From the NCBI GenBank assembly GCA_003560935.1, contig PWJF01000568.1:1-9594 (forward strand): a stretch of 9,594 nucleotides of DNA. The letters are read 5' to 3'. Shown one piece after another: positions 1 to 6,556 of the stretch. The notes beneath the pieces were generated by a model. It searched no databases, was not told the DNA's origin, and was given only the letters and a program-made list of their open reading frames with translations. Position 1 is the first letter of the stretch. Each line of letters starts with the position of its first letter. This stretch comes from Ignavibacteriales bacterium. Lineage in GTDB: Bacteria; Bacteroidota; Ignavibacteria; T3Sed10-11. The position numbers and the translations under genes are program-made.

Positions 1-386
1 TTGATTCTGCTGATACATCGATTATCGACGCAGCGCTGCGCGAAACTGAAGAGGAGCTTGGTATTTCGCGTCGTGATATTGAAGTAATAGGATTAATTGA
101 TGAAGTAACCACTCCATCCCGCTTCCTCGTCACGCCGGTAGTCGGGATTTTGAAAACATTACCGCCCCTCCGCCTTAATCGAGTCGAAGTAAAAGATGCT
201 TTCACAGTTCCATTATCATTCTTTGCCGATCCAAATAATTTGCGGATTGAATATCGTGAGTTTAAAGGGAAAGAACACGAAGTCTATTTTTATGAATACG
301 GAGATAAGACTGTGTGGGGAGTAACCGCGTTTATTATACGACTGTTTCTTCGTTGCATAGCAGATGCAAAAGATAGAAAATCTTAA
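1..386 (+). CDS. NUDIX hydrolase, CoA pyrophosphatase type (5' end missing)
   Basis: This is the C-terminal 127 codons of a NUDIX hydrolase, read from position 3 to the TAA at 384-386; the start lies outside the window. The second half of the NUDIX box, REUxEExGU, is visible as RETEEELGI at fragment residues 13-21, preceded by an AAL segment. The sequence after it (a TPSRFLVTPVVG-like strand, then VEV...FTVPLSFFADP, and a W-G-T-A near the end) follows the layout of the NudL/NUDT7 group, which cleaves coenzyme A and its derivatives to phosphopantetheine and 3',5'-ADP. The glycine and glutamate that open the NUDIX box, and the CoA-specific motif before it, are off the left edge, so substrate is inferred from the downstream half only. 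The gene converges with the ABC ATPase gene, and their stop codons overlap. NUDIX identity is secure; the CoA specificity is likely but not proven. Confidence 0.85.
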   Translation, partial: DSADTSIIDAALRETEEELGISRRDIEVIGLIDEVTTPSRFLVTPVVGILKTLPPLRLNRVEVKDAFTVPLSFFADPNNLRIEYREFKGKEHEVYFYEYGDKTVWGVTAFIIRLFLRCIADAKDRKS

Positions 387-1519
387 ACGACCTGCCGGGT
401 TCCTGTTAACGAGAGTTCAACATCCGGTGTATACGAATGAGACCGGTCGGTATCACGTTTGGTACGGGGGAAGACGACTACATGTTCCACCTCAAGCTGG
501 ACACGAACACGCGTACCGGCATCATAGAGCAACGTCGACGGTTGGTCGCTGTGGAGAACCGGACCGCCGTCGAGTTTCACCATGTAAGAATTGATTGAGC
601 CGCGAAAAGTCCGCTGAACTATTTCACCGTTTGTTTCATCAGCACCCGGCCGGATCTTTACATCATCCGGTCGGATCATAACTTCAACCCGCGCTCCTTC
701 GGGAACGTGACTGTAACTCGGGAATAATCCGAGATCGGTTTCAACGACACCCGGTTGTACGATCGTTCCGGGAATAAAATCCGCTTCCCCGACAAAGTCT
801 GCTATGAAACGTGTCGTCGGTGTATGATAAATTTTTTCCGGTGTATCGAATTGTTTAAGCTTCCCCTCCTGCAGTACACCGACCTTATCTGCAAATGCAA
901 ACGCCTCTTCCTGGTCGTGTGTTACAAATACGGTCGTAGTTTCGGTTGCCCGCAGGATATTCTTGACCTCTATACGCATCTGTTCACGCAGGTCCGCATC
1001 GAGGTTGCTGAACGGTTCGTCAAGCAGCAGAATATTCGGGCGAGGTGCAAGCGCACGTGCAAGTGCGAGCCTCTGTTGTTGTCCGCCCGATAGCTCATGC
1101 GGATAGCGGTTACGTAAATCATACAATCCTACAAGAGATAAAATTGTTTTGATAGTGTCATCGTGTTTACGTGAACGAGAATTGAAACTGAATCGAACAT
1201 TTTGCCAGACATTCAGATGTGGAAAGAGCGCATAATCCTGAAAAACGATTCCGACATTACGCTTCTCGGGAGGAATTGAATACACGGGACTCGATACGGT
1301 TCTACCGGCAAGACAAATCTGTCCTTCATGGTGATGTTCAAAGCCGGCAATGAGACGAAGCGTTGTCGTTTTCCCGCATCCGCTTGGACCGAGCAATGCA
1401 AGTATCTCACCGTAATTTATAGAAAATGAAAGGTTCGAAACCGCGGGAACAGTCTGTCCCGGAAACGTTTTTGTTACATCTCTGAGCTTTAAATAATCAC
1501 ATCGTTCAGGAACGTGCAT
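383..1519 (-). CDS. ABC transporter ATP-binding protein, Fe(III)/FbpC-like
   Basis: A 378-residue ATPase subunit that should power an ABC importer at the inner face of the cytoplasmic membrane. From the ATG at 1519 the motifs are: Walker A GPSGCGKTT at 44-52, Q-loop Q94 in VFQDYALFPH, signature LSGGQQQR at 143-150, Walker B ILLLDEP at 163-169, D-loop SNLD, and switch histidine H201 in VTHDQ. The N-terminal 240 residues are the nucleotide-binding domain; the remaining 140 form a TOBE-like regulatory tail that begins near FVGEADFIPG. This tail and the QDYALFPH stretch fit the CysA/PotA/FbpC clade, and FbpC (ferric iron) is my best guess within it. No permease or binding-protein gene lies beside it in the window. 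The frame stays open to 1603, but those 28 residues are low-complexity and overlap the promoter, so the ATG at 1519 is preferred, though it lacks a clear Shine-Dalgarno. ATPase identity is secure; the transported substrate is inferred. Confidence 0.9.
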   Translation of the reverse strand: MHVPERCDYLKLRDVTKTFPGQTVPAVSNLSFSINYGEILALLGPSGCGKTTTLRLIAGFEHHHEGQICLAGRTVSSPVYSIPPEKRNVGIVFQDYALFPHLNVWQNVRFSFNSRSRKHDDTIKTILSLVGLYDLRNRYPHELSGGQQQRLALARALAPRPNILLLDEPFSNLDADLREQMRIEVKNILRATETTTVFVTHDQEEAFAFADKVGVLQEGKLKQFDTPEKIYHTPTTRFIADFVGEADFIPGTIVQPGVVETDLGLFPSYSHVPEGARVEVMIRPDDVKIRPGADETNGEIVQRTFRGSINSYMVKLDGGPVLHSDQPSTLLYDAGTRVRVQLEVEHVVVFPRTKRDTDRSHSYTPDVELSLTGTRQVV

Positions 1520-1557
1520 GATTAGTAAATGTTTTAGTCTGTAGTACCGGTAATATT

Positions 1558-1578
1558 TATTTAGACTTAATCTAAATA
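1558..1578. promoter_or_regulatory. Perfect 8-5-8 palindrome, putative DtxR/MntR-type operator
   Basis: TATTTAGA (1558-1565) and its exact reverse complement TCTAAATA (1571-1578) flank the spacer CTTAA. The palindrome overlaps four bases of the predicted -10 element and covers the expected start of transcription of the ABC ATPase gene, the position typical of a repressor site. The TTTAG...CTAAA form recalls operators of the DtxR/IdeR/MntR family of iron and manganese regulators and does not resemble a GATAAT-type Fur box. The palindrome and its position are seen directly; the identity of the regulator is inferred. Confidence 0.5.
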
Positions 1579-1603
1579 TATGAAATACGTGACGATAAAT
1601 CAA
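1575..1603 (-). promoter_or_regulatory. Predicted sigma70-type promoter of the ABC ATPase gene
   Basis: Read on the minus strand, a -35 element TTGATT (1603-1598) is followed after exactly 17 bases by a -10 element TATATT (1580-1575). Transcription would start near 1568, leaving an untranslated leader of about 49 nt before the ATG at 1519. The match was made by eye, but spacing and both hexamers are good. Confidence 0.5.
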
Positions 1604-1715
1604 GTGTCTGAATTGAGCGTACTACAAATGATTTCGCCCCTGAGGGTTACGGAATAAATTTAATGTAAAATATGAAAATACTGTGGAAATTTTCTTATAT
1701 TTTTGATACCTTACA

Positions 1716-2465
1716 ATGATGAAAAAAATATTCTTTATATCCGATTGCCATTTCGGACTACAGGATAAACAACAGGAGCGTGAGAAGGAATTCCGTCTGT
1801 TTTCATTTTTTGATGATATTCAGGATGAGACAGAGGAACTTTTCATTTTAGGTGATCTGTTCGATTACTGGTTTGAGTACAAACATGTTGTTCCGAAAGG
1901 TTTTCACCGTATACTTACGCGGTTGGAAAATTTTTCGGATAACGGGATTGCAGTTCATTTGCTTGTGGGTAATCATGATTTTTGGCTTGGCAGACGTTTC
2001 ACGGAAGAGACGGGTGTTCATGTTTACTACGAACCGGTTTCGATTACTCTTAACGGAAAGCGGTTCTATCTGCACCATGGGGATGGATTGAATGATGAAG
2101 ATAAAGGATATCGTATCCTTCGATCGATACTTCGAAATAAAACGAACATATTTTTATATCGCCTCCTCCATCCCGATATCGGAATTGTTCTGGCACGTAA
2201 ATCATCCATGACCAGTCGCGATAATCATTCTGAAAACGGTCTCGTCCTTGAACAGGATGCATTACGAAAATATGCAACAAAAAAATTATCCGACGGTTAT
2301 GATTATGTTATCATGGGACACGACCATACGCCGGAACAATTAACCATTGATAACCGTCAATATATTAATCTGGGCGACTGGATAACCCACAACACCTATG
2401 CGGTGTTCGACGGCAAAGAAGTGACATTAAACACATGGAACGTATCAAAGGAGACGTTGGCATAA
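1716..2465 (+). CDS. lpxH: LpxH-family UDP-2,3-diacylglucosamine diphosphatase
   Basis: A 249-residue calcineurin-like metallophosphoesterase. LpxH hydrolyses UDP-2,3-diacylglucosamine to lipid X and UMP in lipid A synthesis, at the inner face of the inner membrane. The metal ligands are all present: D10 and H12 (SDCHFG), D47 (LGDLFDYW), N86 (GNHDFW), H121 (HHGDG), and H202 and H204 (GHDHTP). The order and spacing match E. coli LpxH (240 aa), and the GDLFDYW segment and the GRRF after the third motif are characteristic of the family rather than of generic phosphoesterases. One difference is GNHD where E. coli has GNRD, which many annotated LpxH relatives in other phyla also show. A following ATG at 1719 is an alternative start; neither has a Shine-Dalgarno. 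A TATATT at 1696-1701 could be a -10 box with a very short leader. The stop codon directly abuts the start of the PBP gene. A related hydrolase with another substrate cannot be excluded. Confidence 0.82.
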   Translation: MMKKIFFISDCHFGLQDKQQEREKEFRLFSFFDDIQDETEELFILGDLFDYWFEYKHVVPKGFHRILTRLENFSDNGIAVHLLVGNHDFWLGRRFTEETGVHVYYEPVSITLNGKRFYLHHGDGLNDEDKGYRILRSILRNKTNIFLYRLLHPDIGIVLARKSSMTSRDNHSENGLVLEQDALRKYATKKLSDGYDYVIMGHDHTPEQLTIDNRQYINLGDWITHNTYAVFDGKEVTLNTWNVSKETLA

Positions 2466-4772
2466 ATGAACGGAAAGCATTATTATAGTTCGCATGATAT
2501 GGATCGATACTTTAATGATCCTGAATACAGAAAGAGTTTCACGTCGAGGAAACAACGGCGAACTGACCGCTGGTACGAACGCTACTGGAAAGTTTTGCTC
2601 GTTGCGGGAATTCTGATCGGCGGCGGCGGTATTTTCTTTATGGTTCATCTCTTCTCCGGTCTCCCCTCTCTTGAGCAGCTCGAGAATCCAAGGCCCGAAT
2701 TATCCACACGCGTATATTCGATAGACGGAGAGGTCCTCGGCCGATATTTCATCACGAATCGAAGCCGTGTAACACTCGATGAAGTACCGGATGAACTCAT
2801 CAATGCGCTCATTTTAATGGAAGACAGGAAATTCTATCGCCACTGGGGATTAGATATAGACCGGGTTGTCAAGCAGACCGTAAAAAACATAATCGATATG
2901 AGACTTCGCGGCGGATACAGCACGATCAGCCAACAGGTTGCACGAAATCTATATCTGACTCAGGAATTTTCCGTTATCAGAAAACTACGCGAAGCATTAA
3001 CCGCAGTGCAGATCGAACGGACATACACCAAAGATGAAATTTTAGAAATGTATTTGAATATTGCCTTCTTTGGAAGAGGAACATACGGGATCGCATCTGC
3101 TGCACAAATGTATTTCGGAAAAATCCCCGCCGATTTGACGCTCTCGGAATCTGCAATGCTCATCGGATTACTCCCCGGGCCGGCATTATACGATCCGTTT
3201 AATCATCCGGAACGGGCAAAGAGCAGGCGTAACCTCGTCCTTTCGATTATGCTCGAGCAGCGCGCTCTAACCGAAGAACAATACCGGGAAGCACGCGAGG
3301 AGGAAATTTTTCTGCGCGAACGCGATCTATATGCGTTTACGGGCATTGCACCGCATTTTGTAGAACACGTCAGGCGGCAGCTCGCACGGCTCTCTGAACA
3401 ATACGGTTTTGATATATACCGCGATGGTTTGAACGTGTATACTACGCTCGACAGCCGCATGCAGAAACATGCAAACCAGGCAGTTGAAGAACACCTTGGA
3501 CAATACCAGGAAAGATTTGATAAAAGATGGAACTGGAACATCCGTCGAGGCAGAGAAATATTACAGATCGCACTCGATCGGCATGTACGTGATTATGAAG
3601 ATTACAGGCGAGCAAATACTCCCGAAGCCCGGGATAGTATTCGAAGTGCGCTGATGAACGATACTACATTCGTTAAAGAGGTAAAACGCCAGACACAGCA
3701 AATTGAAACCGGCTTTGTCGCGATTGATCCAAAGAGCGGACATATATTATCAATGGTGGGTGGTTCCGACCTCCGTGCCACACGATACGGCCTGAATCGA
3801 GCAATTCAGATACGGCGCCAATCCGGCTCGGCTTTTAAACCCTTTGTCTATACTGTCGCTGTCGATAATGGATACGCTCCGGCATATGAGTTGTTAAACC
3901 AGCCGGTCGTGTTACAACTCGCAGACAATCAACAATGGCGCCCGACCAATGCCGACGGAAGTTTCGGTGGTCGTAATACGATGCGGGAAGGACTTGCACG
4001 ATCGATCAATCTTATTGCTGTCCGTACGATCATGGAAATAGCACCTGTATCACAGGTCATTCAGTACGCACGGCGGATGGGAATCTCGTCACATATTCCC
4101 CCATATCCCTCGATTGCGCTCGGGACATCGGAACTTTCACCGCTTGAAATTACCTCGGCGTACGGTGTATTTGCAAATGAAGGTGTGTATGTTGAACCTA
4201 TTGCAATTCTACGTATTGAAGATAAGGACGGTAACGTTATAGCTGACTATACACCAGACCGTCGTGAAGTCCTCAGTCCGGAGACCGCATATTTAATGAC
4301 AGACATGCTCACAGATGTAATCGACGGTGGTACAGGCATCGCTGCCAGAAATTTCTTTAACTATCCTGCTGCAGGTAAGACCGGTACGACACAGGATTTC
4401 GCCGATGCGTGGTTTATCGGCTATACTCCGCAGATCGCCGCAGGTGTTTGGGTCGGTTTTGACGACCACCGCATTACTTTTCATGACTGGTCCGACGGAC
4501 AGGGTTCGCGCGCTGCAATGCCCATCTGGGCGCGATTTATGAAATATGTATACGAAGACAGAACGATCGGGATGCCCGTCGAATATTTTAAAAAACCCGA
4601 CGGTGTCGTAGAAGTGATCATCTGCAACGATACAAAAATGATTGCAACGGAATTTTGTCCGAGCAGAAGCGCGGAAGTTTTCATCAGAAGAATTGCACCC
4701 GGAACATGTGATGAGCACACATCATTGCGACGCGATGAAGAGCGGCGGCAACGGGGTGCAACAAGTTACTAA
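2466..4772 (+). CDS. Class A penicillin-binding protein (PBP1A-type peptidoglycan synthase)
   Basis: A 768-residue bifunctional enzyme that polymerises lipid II into glycan strands and cross-links the peptides on the periplasmic side. A charged cytoplasmic tail (1-42) precedes one membrane anchor (about 43-63). The GT51 glycosyltransferase domain spans roughly 80-255, with catalytic E119 in the EDRKFYRHWG motif and a GGYSTISQQ segment. The transpeptidase domain, about 415-700, carries S455-x-x-K458 (SAFK), S513-I-N515 and K638-T-G (KTGTT). The end shows the spaced cysteines (CNDT, FCPS, GTCDEH) seen at the C-terminus of many PBP1A proteins. All catalytic motifs are intact and length is normal. 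The start follows the LpxH stop codon with no gap, and an AAAGGAG at 2447-2453 inside the upstream gene can serve as ribosome-binding site, so the two genes are almost certainly cotranscribed. PBP1A versus other class A subtypes is not resolved. Confidence 0.95.
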   Translation: MNGKHYYSSHDMDRYFNDPEYRKSFTSRKQRRTDRWYERYWKVLLVAGILIGGGGIFFMVHLFSGLPSLEQLENPRPELSTRVYSIDGEVLGRYFITNRSRVTLDEVPDELINALILMEDRKFYRHWGLDIDRVVKQTVKNIIDMRLRGGYSTISQQVARNLYLTQEFSVIRKLREALTAVQIERTYTKDEILEMYLNIAFFGRGTYGIASAAQMYFGKIPADLTLSESAMLIGLLPGPALYDPFNHPERAKSRRNLVLSIMLEQRALTEEQYREAREEEIFLRERDLYAFTGIAPHFVEHVRRQLARLSEQYGFDIYRDGLNVYTTLDSRMQKHANQAVEEHLGQYQERFDKRWNWNIRRGREILQIALDRHVRDYEDYRRANTPEARDSIRSALMNDTTFVKEVKRQTQQIETGFVAIDPKSGHILSMVGGSDLRATRYGLNRAIQIRRQSGSAFKPFVYTVAVDNGYAPAYELLNQPVVLQLADNQQWRPTNADGSFGGRNTMREGLARSINLIAVRTIMEIAPVSQVIQYARRMGISSHIPPYPSIALGTSELSPLEITSAYGVFANEGVYVEPIAILRIEDKDGNVIADYTPDRREVLSPETAYLMTDMLTDVIDGGTGIAARNFFNYPAAGKTGTTQDFADAWFIGYTPQIAAGVWVGFDDHRITFHDWSDGQGSRAAMPIWARFMKYVYEDRTIGMPVEYFKKPDGVVEVIICNDTKMIATEFCPSRSAEVFIRRIAPGTCDEHTSLRRDEERRQRGATSY

Positions 4773-4792
4773 CGTATTGTAAACACCATATA

Positions 4793-4876
4793 TTAATCCT
4801 CCCGACTCTGTCGGGATCATTGATTAAAAAGCAATTAATTCTCCCGACTCTGTCGGGATCATTGATTAAAAAGCAA
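4793..4876. repeat. Two tandem 42-bp units, each an imperfect hairpin
   Basis: Unit 1 (4793-4834) and unit 2 (4835-4876) differ at one base only (C4798 versus T4840). Each contains the perfect stem TCCCGAC-TCT-GTCGGGA (4800-4816 and 4842-4858). An outer arm TTAATC/GATTAA encloses it (4793-4798 with 4822-4827; in unit 2 TTAAT/ATTAA plus a T-G wobble), and AAAGCAA links the units. The block lies between the PBP stop and tRNA-Leu. No T-run follows either stem, so intrinsic termination is doubtful; a REP-like dispersed palindrome or an mRNA 3'-end stabiliser for the PBP transcript is also possible. Confidence 0.85.
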
Positions 4877-4896
4877 TTGAGAAGTCATTGAATCCA

Positions 4897-4980
4897 GCCC
4901 AGATGGCGGAACTGGTAGACGCGCTAGCTTCAGGAGCTAGTGTCCGCAAGGATGTGGGGGTTCGAATCCCCCTCTGGGCA
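4897..4980 (+). tRNA. tRNA-Leu, anticodon CAG
   Basis: An 84-nt class II tRNA decoding CUG leucine codons. The acceptor stem pairs GCCCAGA (4897-4903) with TCTGGGC (4973-4979), with discriminator A at 4980. The D-loop has the usual AACTGGTAGAC layout. The anticodon stem CTAGC/GCTAG encloses TTCAGGA, with the CAG anticodon at 4931-4933. A long variable arm TGTCCGCAAGGATGT follows, as expected for leucine, and the T arm GGGGG-TTCGAAT-CCCCC is perfect. The next bases are CAG, so the 3' CCA is not encoded and must be added by tRNA nucleotidyltransferase. The body closely resembles E. coli tRNA-Leu(CAG) as I remember it. Confidence 0.97.
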
Positions 4981-5029
4981 CAGCACACCGAAACACATAA
5001 TTACCCGGACATGGAGTAAATTCATCACT

Positions 5030-5512
5030 ATGCGAAACACAAGCAAAGTAGCCAGACATCAGTTCTATAATTTATTTCAAAATCTTAAAATGAGTCCTCT
5101 CAGGACGGTTGACGATCTTCCGAACGTCCCGCCGATACCGGGTGCGTTTATTTTCTGGATCGATGAAGCTCCGCCGCGATGTCTGTTTGTCGGCGTTGCT
5201 TCCCCTAAATTAGAAGATGGATTACTCGAACGATTAACCGGTATCATCGGATCAGAAAGACCGAAGAGCGAACTGCATGAGTTTCTTGCACAAGACCCTG
5301 CACTTAGAAGAGAATATAAGACCGATTTGAGAAAACCCGAAAATCGAAACCGGTTTTTACAGGATCATGTCTATTTCCAATACCTCACCATCCCCGATAT
5401 GAAAGAAGACGAACTGAAAACGTTTGAAGACTTTCTTAAAGAATCCTCTGAACTGAACCCGCGTTATACCCGGAACAGCATACCTCAGAAAAGGTCGCGA
5501 AAAGGTAAATAA
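5030..5512 (+). CDS. Small protein with a possible degenerate GIY-YIG fold
   Basis: A 160-residue protein of unproven function, starting about 50 bp after tRNA-Leu. The frame is open back into the tRNA, so the first sensible start is the ATG at 5030, with GGAG at 5013-5016; ATG 5090 (residue 21) is an alternative. Residues 34-70 read PPIPGAFIFW...CLFVGVAS...GLLERL, which follows the GIY-YIG plan: G38-A-F in the GIY position, F53-V-G55 in the YIG position, and R68 at the conserved arginine. Near the end, FEDFLKESSELNPRY (132-146) offers E133 and N143 in the places of the conserved glutamate and asparagine. Both tyrosines of the defining motif are phenylalanine, so nuclease activity is uncertain. 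The C-terminal tail is basic (KRSRKGK). No signal peptide or membrane segment is seen. It ends 6 bp from the convergent methyltransferase gene. That it is a real gene is likely; the fold is an inference from motif pattern alone. Confidence 0.7.
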   Translation: MRNTSKVARHQFYNLFQNLKMSPLRTVDDLPNVPPIPGAFIFWIDEAPPRCLFVGVASPKLEDGLLERLTGIIGSERPKSELHEFLAQDPALRREYKTDLRKPENRNRFLQDHVYFQYLTIPDMKEDELKTFEDFLKESSELNPRYTRNSIPQKRSRKGK

Positions 5513-5518
5513 TCATTT

Positions 5519-6400
5519 TTATTTCTTTCCGACAAGGATTGTGAATTCAACCGATACATTTCTAAGCTGTTTAATATTGACTTTCTTTATATCCTCCGGT
5601 TTGACCTTCCATGTTAGAGGCGTCATTCGTACAACATGCGGTATAATCCCGTTGTCGATTCGTATTGTATAGCTGATGTTTTGATTTGTCATACTACTAA
5701 CATTTTCATTGAAAAGTCTCAATGTATCTTTGTTTGAATATGCCGCCTTTTCCGTGTCAGCAAAGAGCATTTCCCGGATTTCGGCGAGATAGTTTTCACC
5801 GGGCAGAACTTTAATGAGGATGCCGTCGTCTTTAAGGATCCGTTTAAATTCTTTATAATTTGAAGGCGATAGAATATTCAGAATAACATCGTATTGGTTC
5901 GGCATAAACGGCATATCGGTAATATCTCCGACGAGCCAGATACAATTTTCATAATCACGCGCGGCGAGACGGATTCCCTCTTTTGAAATATCTATGCCAA
6001 CTCCTTGTACCGGATAATTAATTTCCTGTAGTGATTTTTTAAGTAGACGAGAGATAATAGACCCTTCTCCACAACCCGCATCGAGCATGAAGTTCGTATT
6101 TCCGGGAGTTTTATCGATCCCGGATGGTATGACAGCATGTAACGCTTCAATCAACGGATCAAAAAAACCGTGTCCGGATATTATCTTGCGGGATAGAAAC
6201 ATTTCCGCATTGTATTTTGAATGCACCGTTCCGGTAAGCATGTTCACATAGCCGCTCCGTGCGATATCAAAGCAATGTCCGTTTATGCAAACAAGACTCC
6301 TTGCTTCATGAACGGCCATCCGTTCATCGCACACGGGACATCGAAACAAATGAATGTTCCTATTGATTTGTCGGGCGGCGTTATCGGATTTTTTCTCCAT
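5519..6400 (-). CDS. rlmA: 23S rRNA (guanine-N1)-methyltransferase, RlmA family
   Basis: A 293-residue SAM-dependent methyltransferase. Family members methylate N1 of G745 (RlmA-I) or G748 (RlmA-II/TlrB) in hairpin 35 of 23S rRNA, near the peptide exit tunnel. The N-terminal zinc finger is intact: C21 and C24 (CPVC), C38 and H42, followed by CFDIARSGYVNML, which parallels the E. coli FDMAKEGYVNLL segment. The SAM-binding motif I is LDAGCGEGS, and motif II lies around GVGIDISKEGIR. The C-terminal MTPLTWKVKPE is a strong family mark (E. coli MTPFAWRAKPE). Which of the two guanines is modified cannot be told from this. The frame can be extended to a TTG at 6415, but the ATG at 6400 is preferred. 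The TAA at 5521-5519 is 6 bp from the end of the convergent small gene, and the S9 peptidase gene diverges from it across 156 bp. Confidence 0.92.
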   Translation of the reverse strand: MEKKSDNAARQINRNIHLFRCPVCDERMAVHEARSLVCINGHCFDIARSGYVNMLTGTVHSKYNAEMFLSRKIISGHGFFDPLIEALHAVIPSGIDKTPGNTNFMLDAGCGEGSIISRLLKKSLQEINYPVQGVGIDISKEGIRLAARDYENCIWLVGDITDMPFMPNQYDVILNILSPSNYKEFKRILKDDGILIKVLPGENYLAEIREMLFADTEKAAYSNKDTLRLFNENVSSMTNQNISYTIRIDNGIIPHVVRMTPLTWKVKPEDIKKVNIKQLRNVSVEFTILVGKK

Positions 6401-6556
6401 ATTGAAATATATCAATTCTTCTTTTTAAGGCAACTTTACTATTTTTATGGCAGAATTTTGTATATTGTTCCACACGATATTAATTCGAATTCCGCTAAGC
6501 GAATCAGCCTCTGGCTGAAAAAAGCAATTGTTCCACTATTTTCCGGAGTTTATACT

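Noticed and set aside
1520..1603. N-terminal extension of the ABC ATPase to an ATG at 1603
   Set aside because: The 28 extra residues are tyrosine/leucine-rich low-complexity sequence, are not part of the family's usual N-terminus, and coincide with the promoter and palindrome.
4897..4980. tRNA-Leu as an integration (att) site
   Set aside because: No second copy of the tRNA 3' end occurs in the window and no integrase gene is near.
6504..6530. Hairpin TCAGCC-TCT-GGCTGA followed by AAAAAGCAATTG, resembling the units before tRNA-Leu
   Set aside because: The shared 12-mer AAAAAGCAATTG (also at 4868-4879) is within what chance gives for a window of this size, and the stems differ. No T-run follows, so a terminator call is not supported either.
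6221..6556. Long upstream extension of the S9 peptidase frame
   Set aside because: It overlaps rlmA on the opposite strand, including its zinc-finger codons, and would bury the signal peptide; ATG 6557 has a good Shine-Dalgarno.
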